From Patiria miniata (Eukaryota; Echinodermata; Asteroidea; Valvatida; Asterinidae): 64,000 nt of DNA. Position numbers and translations under genes: made by a program. Positions 11,411 to 23,415 of this stretch are shown in pieces. Location: assembly GCF_015706575.1 (NCBI RefSeq), contig NW_024037069.1:34803315-34867314 (forward strand). The letters are read 5' to 3'. Position 1 is the first letter of the stretch. Each line of letters opens with the position of its first letter. Below the pieces are notes generated by a model. It ran no database searches. It worked only from the letters and a program-made list of their open reading frames with translations, and was not told the DNA's origin.

Positions 11411-11779
11411 GTAAGTATTCAGTGTAGAAGCTACTTTCCTAATAATAATAATAACAAAGCATTTGTAAGGCGCACAGTATCTGACAATAATAGTAATTCA
11501 AAGGCGCCGGTCAGTGAAAAAGTCAGTGTGTGTGTTACAAACTATTCCCTGCCCTTTGAATGAGTATGGCAAAAATCATCAAACTGAACCAAAAAAAGAC
11601 AGTACATGTATAATAATAAAAAGGAGTTTCATGAGAAGCTAATGCATGCAAAATAAAGCAAGAAATTGGTTTCTGAGTCATTCAAAGGGTTATAAGGGTC
11701 TGTCTATGAAAATTTTTGTAGTGCTATTATTCCAAGTTTTGGTAAAGCTGTACATTTTGTATTTCGTGCTTTTCTGCAG

Positions 11780-11827
11780 GTATCCCGAAGACAGAAGAAA
11801 TATGTCAATGTTAATGGACATGTTTAA
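11780..11827 (+). CDS. Gene A exon: 15-residue cytoplasmic tail with YVNV
   Basis: Acceptor CTGCAG before 11780, phase 0, ending at TAA 11825-11827. The tail reads VSRRQKKYVNVNGHV: basic residues next to the membrane and one tyrosine in a Y-V-N-V motif. Phosphorylated YxN is the known binding site of the Grb2 SH2 domain, and YVNV is the form found in the adaptor Shc. The motif is seen; signalling use is inference. Gene B's tail has no tyrosine. Confidence 0.75.
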   Translation, partial: VSRRQKKYVNVNGHV

Positions 11828-14379
11828 TACCAATCTCTTCCTGGTGACTTAACACTTAGTATGGATGACAACACAAGTCTTTTTGTCATAACAAAAGACA
11901 CGTTGTCTTTTTTTAATGTATCGTTTGTAAATATTTTGCAAACCAAGTCCATTGCTTCTGACGTTCGAGTCAATCGGTGAGTATTCACCACGAGAAGCGT
12001 AGGAACTTGCAAATATGTATATACAGGGATGAAAGTGAAGAAATTTCTGGAAAGATGTTTACATAAGTTTAAAGGGAAAATACAACATCAAAAAATAAAA
12101 CTACCAAATCATTTTGAAATACCTTGCTGGACTGTTAGTGAATGACAGTGTAAAGCATGCTGTAAAATCATGGCACCTGGTATACTGTCATTTTCAAGAA
12201 AATTCGTATTTTTGTATCAATTTCCAATGCTGGTCGGCCAACCAGCGTTGGAAAAAACTGGCTTTTTTAAAATACTGGCCCCATTGGCCATCGCACTTGT
12301 TTGCAATCGATTACACACCTATGAACGGGTACAAGCCAGCTAAACTGGTTCCCTGACCTTACAATTCCCAAATATATGTAAACTGCTCTGTTTCTTCTGA
12401 AATGGAGCCAGGGAACCAGACTACAGGAAAATGATTTTTTTTCTTAGTTTTTATAGCATTTTCAAACCCAAAACCTCAAAAAAGTCAGTGTAACTCTATA
12501 TATTTCCAACCCCCAATTCCATTCATTTCTGAAAATTACAGCAAAAGCAAATGATGCATATTCCTTTTAAATACGTGTAAGCATGCATAAGAGTTAAGGG
12601 AGGGCTGTAATAGGATACAAAGCGATTTAACGTGTGTTCCAATGAATAATTATAGTTTTATTCATTCCATATTTGTACAGGTTGTAGTGGCTGAAATCTT
12701 GCTGAATTAAAGGTTATATTTTCAATCTTTTTGAAAATTTCTGATCAGTGCTTTCTCAAAAGCAAACTATGCATTTCTAATTCATAATTTTCGTCTAAAA
12801 ATTAATGTGGCCTTACGTTGCGAACTTAGCAAGTTCTTCTTCAGAGGCTAAAGCAGAAATGACAGAGGTACATACATTAACATGGGGGTGTGCACAAACA
12901 TGCAGGGCTGAAAGAAGAAACACAAAAGAAGGATTAGGTGGGAAAGGTGTGGAAAGATGCAGGGGAGGGTGGATGAGAGAACAAAGAAACAAAGGGAGAT
13001 GGCAAGCCACTAATTTTCGTATAAGTAGGTCTATAATTTTCCTTTCTATATGGTTTATTTATTTGTTTTAGATTATAGACTGTATGATAATTATTTTGTT
13101 CTCTTTTCGTTTAAGAGGCCGTGTATTTTGTATGGTATAGGGATTAATCCAATAATATTTTCCCCGTAATGTATCTTTTTGATATAATCTGCTAATTGTG
13201 GGAGACTTTTGAGACGTTGGTGGCAGCAAACACATCGGTCATTTTCCATTATTTGCGTCATATTTAGCATGCACACTTTAGATCAAACATGACGTAAACA
13301 ATTGAAAAGGACTGGTGAGTTTGCTGCCATCAACGTCTCAAATATATCCCTTGTTTATGTCTGAATTGGGGAATTGCCAAGATATCATAGATATAAAGAA
13401 ATCGCCACGTAATGGGAAATCCCAAAATATTCTGGACCCTGCCCTCCTCGATTATCGATTCAAAATCATGGGATGCACAATCAACGGATAAATAGGGCGA
13501 TACAACTCTGTAAGTTCGTTGGCATGTATTTGTTTGTTTGTCTGGGTTTTGTGTGGGGTTGTTTGTTTTGTGTAAGTGTGTGCCTGATAGCTATTACAAG
13601 TACATTAATAAGTGTCGTAAACACGGGTCCAAAGAGCAAGTGGCTGTGCGGGTACGATGGGCGGTCTCATTTGCTAAAGAGGGCATTCAGTGAATTTTTA
13701 ACTGTAAATTCTGAAATATCAGTTCTTTACTTGATTTAATCAGTAGATTATAGGACAACAAATATTTAATGTGTAAAGGAAAATTCCATCCATTCTTATA
13801 TATTCTTTAATTTAAGGCCATTCTAGTCCTTTGTTAATGATACAACGAATTACTGCTCAAATTGAAAGAAAATACTTATGCTAGTTGCATGGGTTTAAAA
13901 TGTTAAAATGATTATCATTTTTATTTTAACTGGACTGCAAGCTACACTTCGTTAATTTCTGGTATACTTCCATCCGTGTATATAGCCTATTATGCTCACG
14001 TTGACGACCCTATGAATTAATCAGAAAAGTCGTTCTTTTTCAAATTTATGATGATGGTTTATTGTAAGCTGCATTCGAATAATAAACACGTTTACATCTA
14101 AAATTATTGGGGTTTTTTTCGGCATTATTAACTTTACACTCATCCTGTGAAAATTGTTCCTGATTGATCGATCCCAAGAGGGTTTTCGGGGAGACTTAAA
14201 TTGGGTAAAGGCATTCATACAAACACCATGCAATCTGGCTAAGGTGAGCTCTCTTCTATACATCTACCCACCGACTGTCTCAGTGATGCCCCGAGCAACT
14301 TACATACAAACTGTACCAGGAGAGGGATGAGGCCCCACCCTCTACAGATCTCCCTCCCCCTAATGGCCCCGATCAGAAT
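11828..14379. other. No gene recognised
   Basis: AT-rich sequence without family-like frames. A possible polyadenylation AATAAA for gene A is near 12094. Positions 12150-12240 share a repeat with 1360-1440. Around 12820-13020 and 6455-6560 a similar stretch appears (GCAAGTTCTTCTTCAGAGGC or a near form, ACAGAGG, ACACACAAACATGCAGGG), so this is another dispersed repeat. Longest frames are under 90 codons and look like chance. Confidence 0.5.
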
Positions 14380-15060
14380 TTACAGAAGGCACAAATAAAA
14401 TATATATTGTTTTAAAACCATTAAATTTCCCCATGCATCATTAGAATAACCCCTCCCTAAATTATTGGACCCCAGATAGTGAACGGACCAATCCACAATT
14501 TTCACCATGATATGGTCCTCGGGGAACAATTGTTATTGAAATATTTTCTTTTTCATCCTGCTTATAATTTTGTTTGTAATCAATGGAGTCTAATCTTGAC
14601 ATAATTTATGTAGACCAGCTTTGGGTTCATGCGTAGGGTACGGAGTTAATATTTACAGGAATTCTTTTTATAGGGGCACTGTGAAATCCAGGGGAAAACC
14701 AATAAATTGACATTTTAACATTATGTACCATACACAAGAAGAGGTCTTTCGAATCGACAATTCACACCAGCAGATCCGATGTTGGGAGGGGGCAAAGATG
14801 CAAATTTTTACATCGGTTTAGAATTAAACATGGAACGAGTGAGGAAAATATTGTTTTTAGAAGGATGTTGTTTTTGGCTCATACATTTTCCCTCCTTTCC
14901 TTCGATGTATTCTTGAAACAGATCGAAAGATATAGAAAGAAAAAGAGAACTCCCCTGTCCACTGTTCGATTGTGCAACACTCTTAATCAAGCGTGTTGAC
15001 GATTGAATTAGACTTGGCGATAGAGTTAGACTTTCCTCCCGCCAAAATCCCGACATTTAG
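14380..15060. repeat. Divergent segmental duplication, left arm
   Basis: This stretch matches 16765-17700 in the same orientation: shared words include AATTTACAGAAGGCAC, ATTGTTT-AAAACCA, ATTGGACCC, TCTTGACATA or near forms, GCACTGTGAAATC, CAGCAGATCCG and the ending CCCGCCAAAATCC. The arms differ by many substitutions and small gaps, so the duplication is old. Neither arm shows a gene. Confidence 0.7.
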
Positions 15061-15703
15061 AGCGAATAAGCAGCACGCACGGGAACAGGGGGGGGGTAAA
15101 GCTATAGTCCATCATTTGCAGCTATCCGAAAAGTAGCTGGCGTAATTATTGTTGAAAAACATACTTGGTTGAAAGATAGTAAAGGGGACTAAACTCCCCG
15201 TGAAATTATTCTTTCTGGCAAGCTGTCACTTTGAAGTACTCAACAAAAGAAGGCCTTTCCAACGGTGCTTCTTAAGACGCACCGTAGGAAAATTTAAATT
15301 AGTAGTTCGTTTTGTTATTCGGCGAAGCGCGCGCAAGCATTGGCACGACGCACACGCACCCCGGTTGCTATCATTCGTCAGATCAGTGCGCGACATTGCG
15401 TAGCTGCATTCGGCTCAGCGAGAACGTGTCTCGGACGCTGAACTCAGGCGCAATTCAAAACATGATTCAGCAACTTTTGATTTGAAATTGAGATCCTAGA
15501 ATGCTGTTTTTCTCAGAATATACAGCTGAAGCTGAGCTGAAACTTTATCAGGTTAGTTGTTCAGTACCCTTCTTTAGATTTTGAGCACTTTTGTTGCTTC
15601 AAACGAACAAAATGCACAAATTACAGATGATGGACTATAACTTTAACAATCTCTGCAACTAATGAATAATTAATTCGTAAATTTTAAGCTATTATAAATT
15701 ACA
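15061..15703. other. No gene recognised; GC-richer patch at 15240-15450
   Basis: Positions 15300-15440 are richer in CpG (GGCGAAGCGCGCGC, GACGCACACGCAC, GCGCGACATTGCG) than the surroundings and could be an old promoter or a transposon end. No exon or family motif was found. A 67-residue frame at 15200-15403 has no recognisable features. Confidence 0.35.
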
Positions 15704-15864
15704 CAAATATTGAGTGGCTCAGCATGGAGTGGGAGGAATATTATCGCAAGGTTAAATCTAGACTTTTCCATTTCACGAGGCGAAGCCCAGTGAACTGGAA
15801 AAGTCAAGATTTTACCAAGCGATAATATTCCTCCCATTTCACTATTTAAAGCAACTCAATATTT
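15704..15864. repeat. Palindrome 3
   Basis: The arms AAATATTGAGTGGCTC, GTGGGAGGAATATTATCGC and TCTAGACTTTTCCA pair with inverted copies ending GAGTTGC/CAATATTT. The tip near 15782 reads CACGAGGCGAAGCCCAGTG. Stem sequence is unrelated to the palindromes at 8516 and 20714, but the tip word GAGGCGA is shared with the first. Confidence 0.7.
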
Positions 15865-16069
15865 GTTTTATAAAACCGACATATAGATCCTTGTCATTTG
15901 ATATATTTGAACTTTTATTTCAATACAAAACTGGAGGAAAATGTATTTCTCTCTTCCAAACCACCCCTTCACGAAAATGTTTGAACCCAATGCTGTAGCG
16001 CGGGCTCTTTGGAACAATAAGCGCTACGCGCAACGCTGAACGCGCACACCAGCATGCATTTGCACCACT

Positions 16070-16250
16070 GGGGTGCGTTTTGGTGGTCATAACCAAGAAT
16101 TGGTTCGATGGTTTCTCTTTGGTTAATTGTTTTGGGAATTTGAGTACTACATGACCATGCGTAATTCTAATCCAATTAAAATTGCCGAAGAAATTCACAG
16201 ACAAGAAACCACCGAACCAATTCTTGGTTATGACCGCCAAAACGCACCCC
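16070..16250. mobile_element. Miniature inverted-repeat element
   Basis: A 181-bp element begins GGGGTGCGTTTTGGTGGTCA, continuing TAACCAAGAATTGGTTCG, and ends with the inverted form up to AACGCACCCC. The inverted repeats are about 47 bases with few mismatches. No clear target duplication was found. It encodes nothing and directly abuts the next element. Confidence 0.75.
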
Positions 16251-16261
16251 TGATCTCTATC

Positions 16262-16740
16262 ACTGATCTCTATATAAAGACTTGATAGCGGATATACATA
16301 CAACATTCACACAGTAGACTTTGCATATTGACCAATTCGCCCCCGGTCTCACGAAGATGGCTGCGTATAATACGAACGTTCTACGCGTAAATACGCGCGC
16401 GTTGTATCAACAGTTTACGCGCATTTTGGTCACGTACACATATTATGATGTTCTAAAGGGACACATTTCCGTAGTGATTATTTTTTCAAAAACGCCGAAA
16501 AAGTGATTTGCGGCATTTTAAAAAGTAACCACGACGTTAGAAAAATTGTAGTAAACCTTGGTCAGTGGGGGTGGTCAAAATATAAGTCAAGTGATGCTTG
16601 ACGTTACAAAAGAAATCATGCTGTCTATAAAGACGGCAACTTGTCCTTTGTAGATCACCAGCCGGTCTCACCAATATGGCGTCAAATTCATTCATTGTGA
16701 GGCTCTTTATTAGCTATCCAGTCTTTATATAGAGATCAGT
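16262..16740. mobile_element. Miniature element with ACTGATCTCTATATAAAGAC ends, copy 1
   Basis: Inverted ends of 28 bases (ACTGATCTCTATATAAAGAC at 16262; GTCTTTATATAGAGATCAGT up to 16740). A related element with the inverted ends CCACTGATCT and GACTGGATAGC is at about 37945-38338. The word GATCTCTAT flanks both sides and may be a target duplication, but it also resembles the ends themselves. Interior has ATGGCTGCG- and ATGGCGTC-type words but no coding capacity. Confidence 0.7.
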
Positions 16741-16764
16741 GATCTCTATATAAAGAATTTACAG

Positions 16765-17700
16765 AATTTACAGAAGGCACGAATGAAATATTTATTGTTT
16801 CAAAACCACTGAATATCCCCATCACTGGAATGACCCCTCCCCACCAAACTATTGGACCCGGGTGCTACATCTACAGACAAAATGAGACCCTCAGAAATCC
16901 ACCCTTTCGCAAGACTGAGCGGAACAATTTGTTTGTTATCAGTGGAGTCTTATGTTGACATAGTTTATGTTGGCAGTCTTTGGGTGCGTGCGTACGGAAT
17001 CCATATTTATTTGGGTTCTTTTTATAGCGATACTGTGAAATCAAGGGGAAACCAATTAATATTGTATACGCGCGCAAATTTAAATGGTTTGACTTCGTAA
17101 AATATTAACTCTTCAAAACAGGAGGTTATTCGATTTAATTCACAACAGCAGATCCGGAGGGGAGGGGCAAAGATGCCCATGTTTACATCTATTAACGATT
17201 GAAGACAATTGTTTTTACAAAGATACTCTTGGTTTGGATCATCCACTTTCCCTCCTTTCCTTCGATGGGTTTTTGAATCTATAATAGAAAGGTAAGAAAG
17301 GGGAAAAAACGCCCCCTCCTATCTTACGATTGTGCAACCCAGTGAACATTCAGATCCTGTTTCTTAACTCGGAATTTGACGTTCTGCTTGTTCTCAACTC
17401 AAAAAATATCTTGACTCGTGTCTCTCTGTCTTCGCCAAGGCTGGATCCAAAAACACAAGTTTTTGGGGCCAAAATAAATTTGTTCCCTACAAACTGCCCC
17501 AAATTTAATAGGAAAAGCATGGGGAGGAGGTGCAAATGTATTGCTTTTGTTCAGTTTTGTGAGTGGTGTACGCCATGGCTGCCTTTTGCGGCATTTCTAA
17601 TCAACAAAAAAACAAACAAACATTTGTTATTGGGGGACTGGCCACCGTTCCCCCCCTCCCCGATCTGCCGTTGTCTTCCCGCCAAAATCCAGACAATTTA
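16765..17700. repeat. Divergent segmental duplication, right arm
   Basis: Direct-orientation match to 14380-15060. The arm is longer because sequence between about 17300 and 17640 has no counterpart on the left, which suggests an insertion here or a deletion there. No gene is visible in it. Confidence 0.65.
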
Positions 17701-18009
17701 AAAGAATAACCAGCGAGATCAGGAGGCACAAATCAGAGACATGCTGACGAAGTGGGTCCAGAGAAACGCGGGGAAACCGACAGTTCAGATGCTGGCGAAG
17801 CATTCCGAAGGCCAAAAGACAATCTGAACACCCTTGGCATTTTGGTGAGTTTTTTTTAAAAAAAAGTTTGCAATCTGATTCTCCCGTCATCAAATTAAAA
17901 CTTGTCATATTTGTTTTTGTAGATTTCCGACAAACAATTTGGTGTGGGAATCCAATGCGAAATCGATGAGCTCGTGGTTGCTAGCCTAGCTGAACTAGTG
18001 CGGTGTACG

Positions 18010-18500
18010 TTCAATTCAATTCAGTAACTGTTATTTCAATTACGTCATTCTTTACAATATGTATAAACATGAATAAATTACAAAAGGAATACAATAATAT
18101 GATATTTGATGTGTACACAGTGATTAATAATAAAATTAGCAAATTAAATGACAACAATCAGGTATAAGGTTAAGCAGAACGCTTACCCATGGACAAACAT
18201 ACAACCAAGGTACCATAACATGGACATTGGACAAACAACACGCAACATGCGACAAACAAGACAAGCGTGAGACAAGGCGTAATTATAAGTTCACAAAAAA
18301 ACCTAGTTGATGAATATGAGTCAAGGAACTGAGCTCTGAATTTTTTTTCACAAAGACAGATAGGGAGGGTAATAATTTCAGAGAATCATCTAAACTATTC
18401 CAGTATAAAATGCCTCGATTGACACTATTCTTACACATTGACAAACACATTTTCCCTCGCGCCACTTCGAGTATTATACACATGAATGTTAGATGTTAAG
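18010..18500 (-). pseudogene. LINE 3' end (CR1/Jockey-type), truncated
   Basis: On the - strand the frame at 18483-18283 contains NSVNRGILYWNSLDDSLKLL followed by PSLSVFVKK and an ILTH-like ending. The pattern of RG..YWNSL, then SLSVFKK, is the conserved C-terminal end of CR1/Jockey-clade reverse transcriptase proteins. The reading frame is damaged and the rest of the protein is absent, so this is a 5'-truncated, dead copy. The stretch down to about 18010 is its AT-rich 3' untranslated part. Confidence 0.65.
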
Positions 18501-20713
18501 GCAAGAATTAAAACAGGGACGGAGTAATTATGCATAATTTTATACATAAATTTTCACAGATTATGGTGGTATAGGTCAGTACATTGTATTTAGCAAATAA
18601 TGGAGCGGAACGTTCACGGGAGTATCGCTTTGATGACTCCGCCGGTCCGCAGCGGGAACGGACCGCTAAGGTAACGGGGCAGCTACTCGCTCTGGACGGG
18701 GCTAGCATACCCAGGCGACCGCATCATGTTCAATTGAGGCACCGCACCATGCATTAGAACGATATCTAGTGTATTACTTCTCTCGGAGTTGACGTCCTCG
18801 GCGGGAGTGCAGCTTCATGATAAATAAGTATTGGGTTTTTTTTAATGTATCTAATCTCGATGTGTTCCTCGATGCGTTAAATCCAAAGGCGGTTCATATT
18901 ACACACATTTTAAAGTTCTATCATATCAGCGATGTCGTCAATGCTAAACAATGCGTTACTTATTTGTTTACCAAAGCTTTCTATAATTGACGTTATTGAA
19001 GACTATTGTGGCTGTTTTTGTATTGGGAATTATCCATGCTGTTTCCACTGAAGTCAAATGCAAAGTCCCGAAATGTGCCTGTTACATGACCATGACAAAA
19101 TTGATGTGTTCTTTAATCAGTGGTCAACGTCGATTATCAGCCTACTAAAGTAACATGGTTAAGTTTTCTACATTATTTTGTTGTTATGCTTCATGCGATC
19201 AAAACAGGTTATATAACCGGTGATTAGTTTTTGGAGTTTTCGTTCACAAAATGTGTATTCAAAACTAATTATAATGTTTAGCAATTCCGACACGAAACGG
19301 AAACCGACTTCGGTTCGGATCGGGTCGGTTTTTCATCATTTCAGGCGGGTCGGGTTGGTTTCAGTTTCACGCGTTGACTATTTTCGTGTCGGGTCGTGTC
19401 GTTTAAGCCATCTTGTGAAAAATTTGGAAATGAACTGACAAAAATGAAACAGTTCGGACGTCACAAATTATGTTATGTTTTGCGTGGTTGTTTTGTTTTT
19501 ATTGTACTTTTTTAACTTTGAAAGTTCACCCACGACGAACTTTGATAACGAAACCAAACCAGTAGAGAACATTTTCAACCAAACTTCCCAACAAAAAGTC
19601 TATATTGATTCTTGCCTGGCCTGACTCACATCATTAAATCCTTTGACTATAGCAGATGACAGTCCAAAATGAGCCCACTCCGTTTTGAAAAGTTCTAAAC
19701 ATTTGCCATCTGCAATATTAAACTCAAATCTCAATGTTTAAATTCAACTGAACAAAATACAGAACAAGATCGGATAAATCCGTGGCGAATATAGTAAACC
19801 ATGCGGGATAGACGAGGAAACCCCGAATTTCGCATTGACGGCAGTATCACCATGACAACAGAAAGTGACATGGCATGTATTAACCAATGAAATCGATTTA
19901 GTCCAGTTCGGTTCATGGGGGTTATCTGTCCCTGAATTCTACTCTTGAAAAGCACGAATATGCACAGATGCAATCATTATTATATCAACATCTATAGTTT
20001 CATGTTATATCGACTTAACTCAAGTCATACTCTTGGTGGATGTCGTATCAGCAAGACATACATTGGTAAGCACTATATTCTTTGCAATTATATCGATGAC
20101 TAATTGTCTATGCGCTTCACGTTCTATTTAATTTAGTTTGTAGTTCACTTCCAATAAAAAAAAAACAAATACAGTTTATGTTGAATTTTGTTGATATGAA
20201 AGTTGGTACCGTGTATGCTTCATCTTTTAAATATGGTCATCATTTTTTAATCGTTCATACTTAGAAATATTTAATACATTTTTGCGGTGATATATCTAAA
20301 TATGATCTAGCGTTGGCCTAAACTCTTTAAAAAAAATTTGTCTCGTCCGGTTCAGCAATTAAGTACAATAAGGTGACCATTTCTGCCCGTTTTCACAAAG
20401 GATGATTCTGTTGTTATCCATCACGGGAAATATTTTTTTTTAAAGAGCGTGTAGGTATGCAAAGCTCATTTACATTCTGTTCAGTAACAACAATGAACAG
20501 AGACAGCAAAAAGATGAATGAACTTCCAAGTTATTTGTAACGCTTTATCCAATCAACTTGAAATTCGAGAATATTTTTTACCGGCGGAAGTTCTTTCACA
20601 GACGTGGCTTTAGGCGATGCATTTTTTTATTTATGATGCAGTAAAGTTTTTCAAATTATCAATATGCTACTTTTGGTCTATGTCTTTTGACGTAGCTGTT
20701 ACCCACGATATAA
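18501..20713. other. No gene recognised; one CGGGTCGG repeat patch
   Basis: Positions 19285-19430 contain GGTTCGGATCGGGTCGG and further GGGTCGG words like those just inside the ends of the hAT element at 28175-29109, so this is probably a fragment of that family. The rest is AT-rich with no supported coding or RNA gene. Confidence 0.45.
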
Positions 20714-20865
20714 TAAGGGAATAACAGTGTGAGAAGCCGGTCTTCACTGCGTAATAATGACCGGGTGTGGGGGTGACCGCTGTTAATGGTTAACAGCGGT
20801 CACCCCCACACCCGGTCATTATTACACAGTGAAGACCGGATCCTCACGCACTGTTATTACCATTA
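20714..20865. repeat. Near-perfect 150-bp palindrome 2
   Basis: The arms AAGGGAATAACAGTGTGAG, CCGGTCTTCACTGCGTAATA and GGGTGTGGGGGTGACCGCTG pair with nearly identical inverted copies, with a tip of only a few bases at AATGGTTAAC. The outer GGGAATAA and TTATTACCATTAATAAATAC match the borders of the palindrome at 8516-8684, while the stem differs. Confidence 0.8.
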
Positions 20866-21250
20866 ATAAATACCTTTTTAACGAAATAAACAGTTAAAAT
20901 GCTCCAATTTTGTGACTTTTTTCCCAGCGATATTTCCAGACTTTTTTGTTCATGGGCTATGTTTTAGCTTAACAACAGCTATAACGACGTAAACTCAACA
21001 GAAACTGCTGCCGTAGCGAAACAAATTACAACAATGTTTTCATATCTTTACCTGAGCTGATGGAGGAAGCTGAAATCTCGTTTACACATTCCTTGTGTGC
21101 GGAATTACAAAGATGCTTGGTTTAGGAAAGGTAAATATGTCGGTGGGTGAAGTGTTCAAAGAAAGTAAATCGTAGATCTACGCTTTCGTCGTAAACATCC
21201 TCAGTATATACTGCACTGCAGCTGAACGGTGTCGTTTCAAAACTTCCTTA

Positions 21251-22015
21251 AGCCCCTGTCACACTTTCGCGTATCCTAATTCCTTATGAGTTCCTTATCA
21301 AAAATTTTCAGTACGCAGCCGTACGCTCAAAACGTCGAAATTGTTTGAATACTTTGACTTATGTGCGACGCACATCTAGCGTACAAGTAACGAATTCAGC
21401 GCATCCATTGCGTATGAGATTCGTATGAGTTGCGTATGCAGTGCACAACATTATTTTTCGGGCTGCGAATAGGTCAGTATGCAGTGCGCATGCTGAGCGT
21501 ATTCCGGACGCACCCGATTTATGCCGACCGCATGCCTGACGCAATACGTCGGCATTCGCTATGAGTTCGTTCAGCGTGCGTTGTATCTGCGCTGCAAGTA
21601 CGCTATGTATACGTCCAATATAGGCGGCTCATCATGCTGACGGGGTGCGTGCCGGGAGGTCAGCGTATTACTGCGTATGAGAACCGCTTATCCCCCACGA
21701 ACACATAGCGTACTCGTACCGTGCTCGACCGATGCGGGACCGATGCGCTGCGTATTTATAACTTATGACCTGCGTAACAGCGTACGCAGCGTAACTTTGT
21801 GCATGCCCAAAACTATCCAGCGTACTGGGACGTACCATGCGTATGCCTGCGTACATAAAACTTACACAAAACATAGATATAGAACTTAAAAAACTCTATG
21901 ACACAAAACGATAGAGATGCATATGAGGTGCGTATTGTGCGTACGACTGCGTATGAAAAAAATGCCAATGCGCAACTCATAAGGAATTAGGATACGCAGA
22001 AGTGTGACAGGGCCC
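21251..22015. mobile_element. Complete PIF/Harbinger-like element with CCCTGTCACAC ends
   Basis: The 765-bp element begins AGCCCCTGTCACACTTTCGC and ends AAGTGTGACAGGGCCC, and TTA flanks both sides (21248-21250, 22016-22018), a TWA target duplication. Its interior is rich in TACGC/GCGTA words, CpG-rich against the AT-rich flanks. It is the uninterrupted counterpart of the broken copy at 4932-8116. It lacks a transposase. Confidence 0.8.
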
Positions 22016-22089
22016 TTATGTGCGCGCACGCACGCATCCCTAGCAACTGTGTTGCGTACGCGCGCGTCAGTCTCACGCGATGGGGGTTG

Positions 22090-22480
22090 AGCGCATGTGC
22101 GAAACGTCCATTTTCCAACACAGGTAGACCTAAATGTTAACTTTTCCCATTGAAAAGTACATGCACATGAGAGCATGCATGACAGTGCAGCAGCTGTCTA
22201 ACAGATCGAATTGAAACTGTGCAAATGTGATACAAAATTGAAATTGGGAAAATAAAACCAATTGTATTGATGCTTTGGCACTAGTGGAACATAGAAATAA
22301 ACCTAAAAGTTCCTTTTGTTCAGACTAATTAACTTAAAGGGAGCAAACAGCGCGGAGGGGGCAGGGCTGCAACCCTTTCCGTGTACTTTTTGGCTCCTAT
22401 CGTCGCAATGCATTATTAAATTCTGCCAAGTTTCTCTGACAGTTGTTCTGATGTCATGCGGTTATTTTGACACCAACTTT
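22090..22480. repeat. Long inverted repeat, left copy
   Basis: About 390 bases here recur in reverse orientation at 24775-25165 (shared GGCTCCTATCGTCGCAATGC, GTTCTGATGTC, TTTTCCCATTGAAAAGTACA and TGCAGCAGCTGTCTAACAG). This may be the two ends of one 3-kb element or two opposed copies. No coding sequence is seen. Confidence 0.75.
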
Positions 22481-23150
22481 ATGAAAACAGGGCATACCTT
22501 CGCCACAAAATGTTCAAATACCTAAAGAGGTGCAAGCTTAAATTAATGTTAACTTTTCCATTATGTATGTATGACGTACATCGGAGGGCACATGAGATCG
22601 AGTGTGCCGACTCTAAATGACTATGACAACAAAACATTTAAATAGGTGGAATTGAAACTTTAGAGATGTCGATAGGTGTTCTGGACTCGTTTCATTAGAG
22701 ATATCGACTTCTGCTTAAAATAATGGGTAATAATGCGAAAGTACAGGTAGCAGGAGCTGGCGAATTAAAAATAAATAATATAGTTCAAATCAATTTTCCG
22801 GTTTGAAGCTAAAGATTTAATTGAATCTTAAGGGGCAGTTGGTATAGGCTAACAGAGCTGTTAAGGTCAAATATTGTAAAAGGTGTGCACTTTGAGACTA
22901 AAGCATAACACTTCGTACACTGGTTCTTCATGCAATGAATGTAATGATCGGATGTGAGAAAATGTTTCAGATTTGCCTTTTGGTCACTTTCGAGAGGTCA
23001 ATTAACTTAGTATACCCGGTTTTTTGATATTTAAAGATGTACGGTATTATTTAAACCCTACTTTTCCACGACCCATATCTAATCTTATACGATATGCGTT
23101 CTAACCATGACAATGAACTTTCAAAGGTGGGGAAATAGCTGGTAAAGTAA
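22481..23150. other. No gene recognised
   Basis: Between the inverted repeat and a miniature element this stretch shows no family-like frame, no splice-bounded exon and no repeat matching the rest of the window. Confidence 0.5.
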
Positions 23151-23415
23151 CGGGCGTCGCCAGGATTTTTTTCTAGAGGGGGCAAAGCACAGTTTCCCCC
23201 CCCCCAAAAAAAATCCCTGTACTCTTACAGCGTATTTCGATTTATCGAGGGTGGACAGGGCCATTTGCCCCCCCCCCATTAAATGACCAGTAATGACTTC
23301 GCTTCTCTTTTCCGTTCCCTTTACCAGTCTGTCTCCTTTTTTCCTTTTGTTTTTGCTTTTCCAGGGGGGGGGGAGCAAGTGCCCCACATTGCCCCCCCCC
23401 CCCGCGACGCCCATG
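23151..23415. mobile_element. hAT-like miniature element with GGGCGTCGC ends, copy 1
   Basis: Left end CGGGCGTCGCCAGGATTTTT, right end CCCGCGACGCCCATG, inverted. It carries four C or G runs of 8-12 and the same inner order as the copy at 39693-39979, whose 8-bp target duplication supports hAT membership. No duplication is clear here. Confidence 0.7.

Larger units (their letters stand above)
9427..11827 (+). pseudogene. Gene A: IgSF membrane receptor, probably a pseudogene
   Basis: Five exons line up with gene B: V-like exon 9427-9740, second Ig domain in two exons (10185-10413 and 10764-10955), transmembrane exon 11268-11410 and tail exon 11780-11827. The V exon has a 28-base deletion against the second V exon of gene B, shifting the frame between the B and C strands. 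The first half of the second domain runs into an in-frame TGA at 10367-10369, and its donor GTACGA is weak. The F-strand cysteine of the second half is phenylalanine (YVFEAMG against YVCKAVG). No signal-peptide exon was found. The membrane and tail exons are clean, with good splice sites. The gene is most likely dead, or is kept only for a short form lacking the Ig domains. A possible AATAAA lies near 12094. Confidence 0.75.

Noticed and set aside
14380-17700. A gene shared by the two arms of the segmental duplication
   Set aside because: No frame is kept between the arms and substitutions show no coding pattern that I can see by eye.
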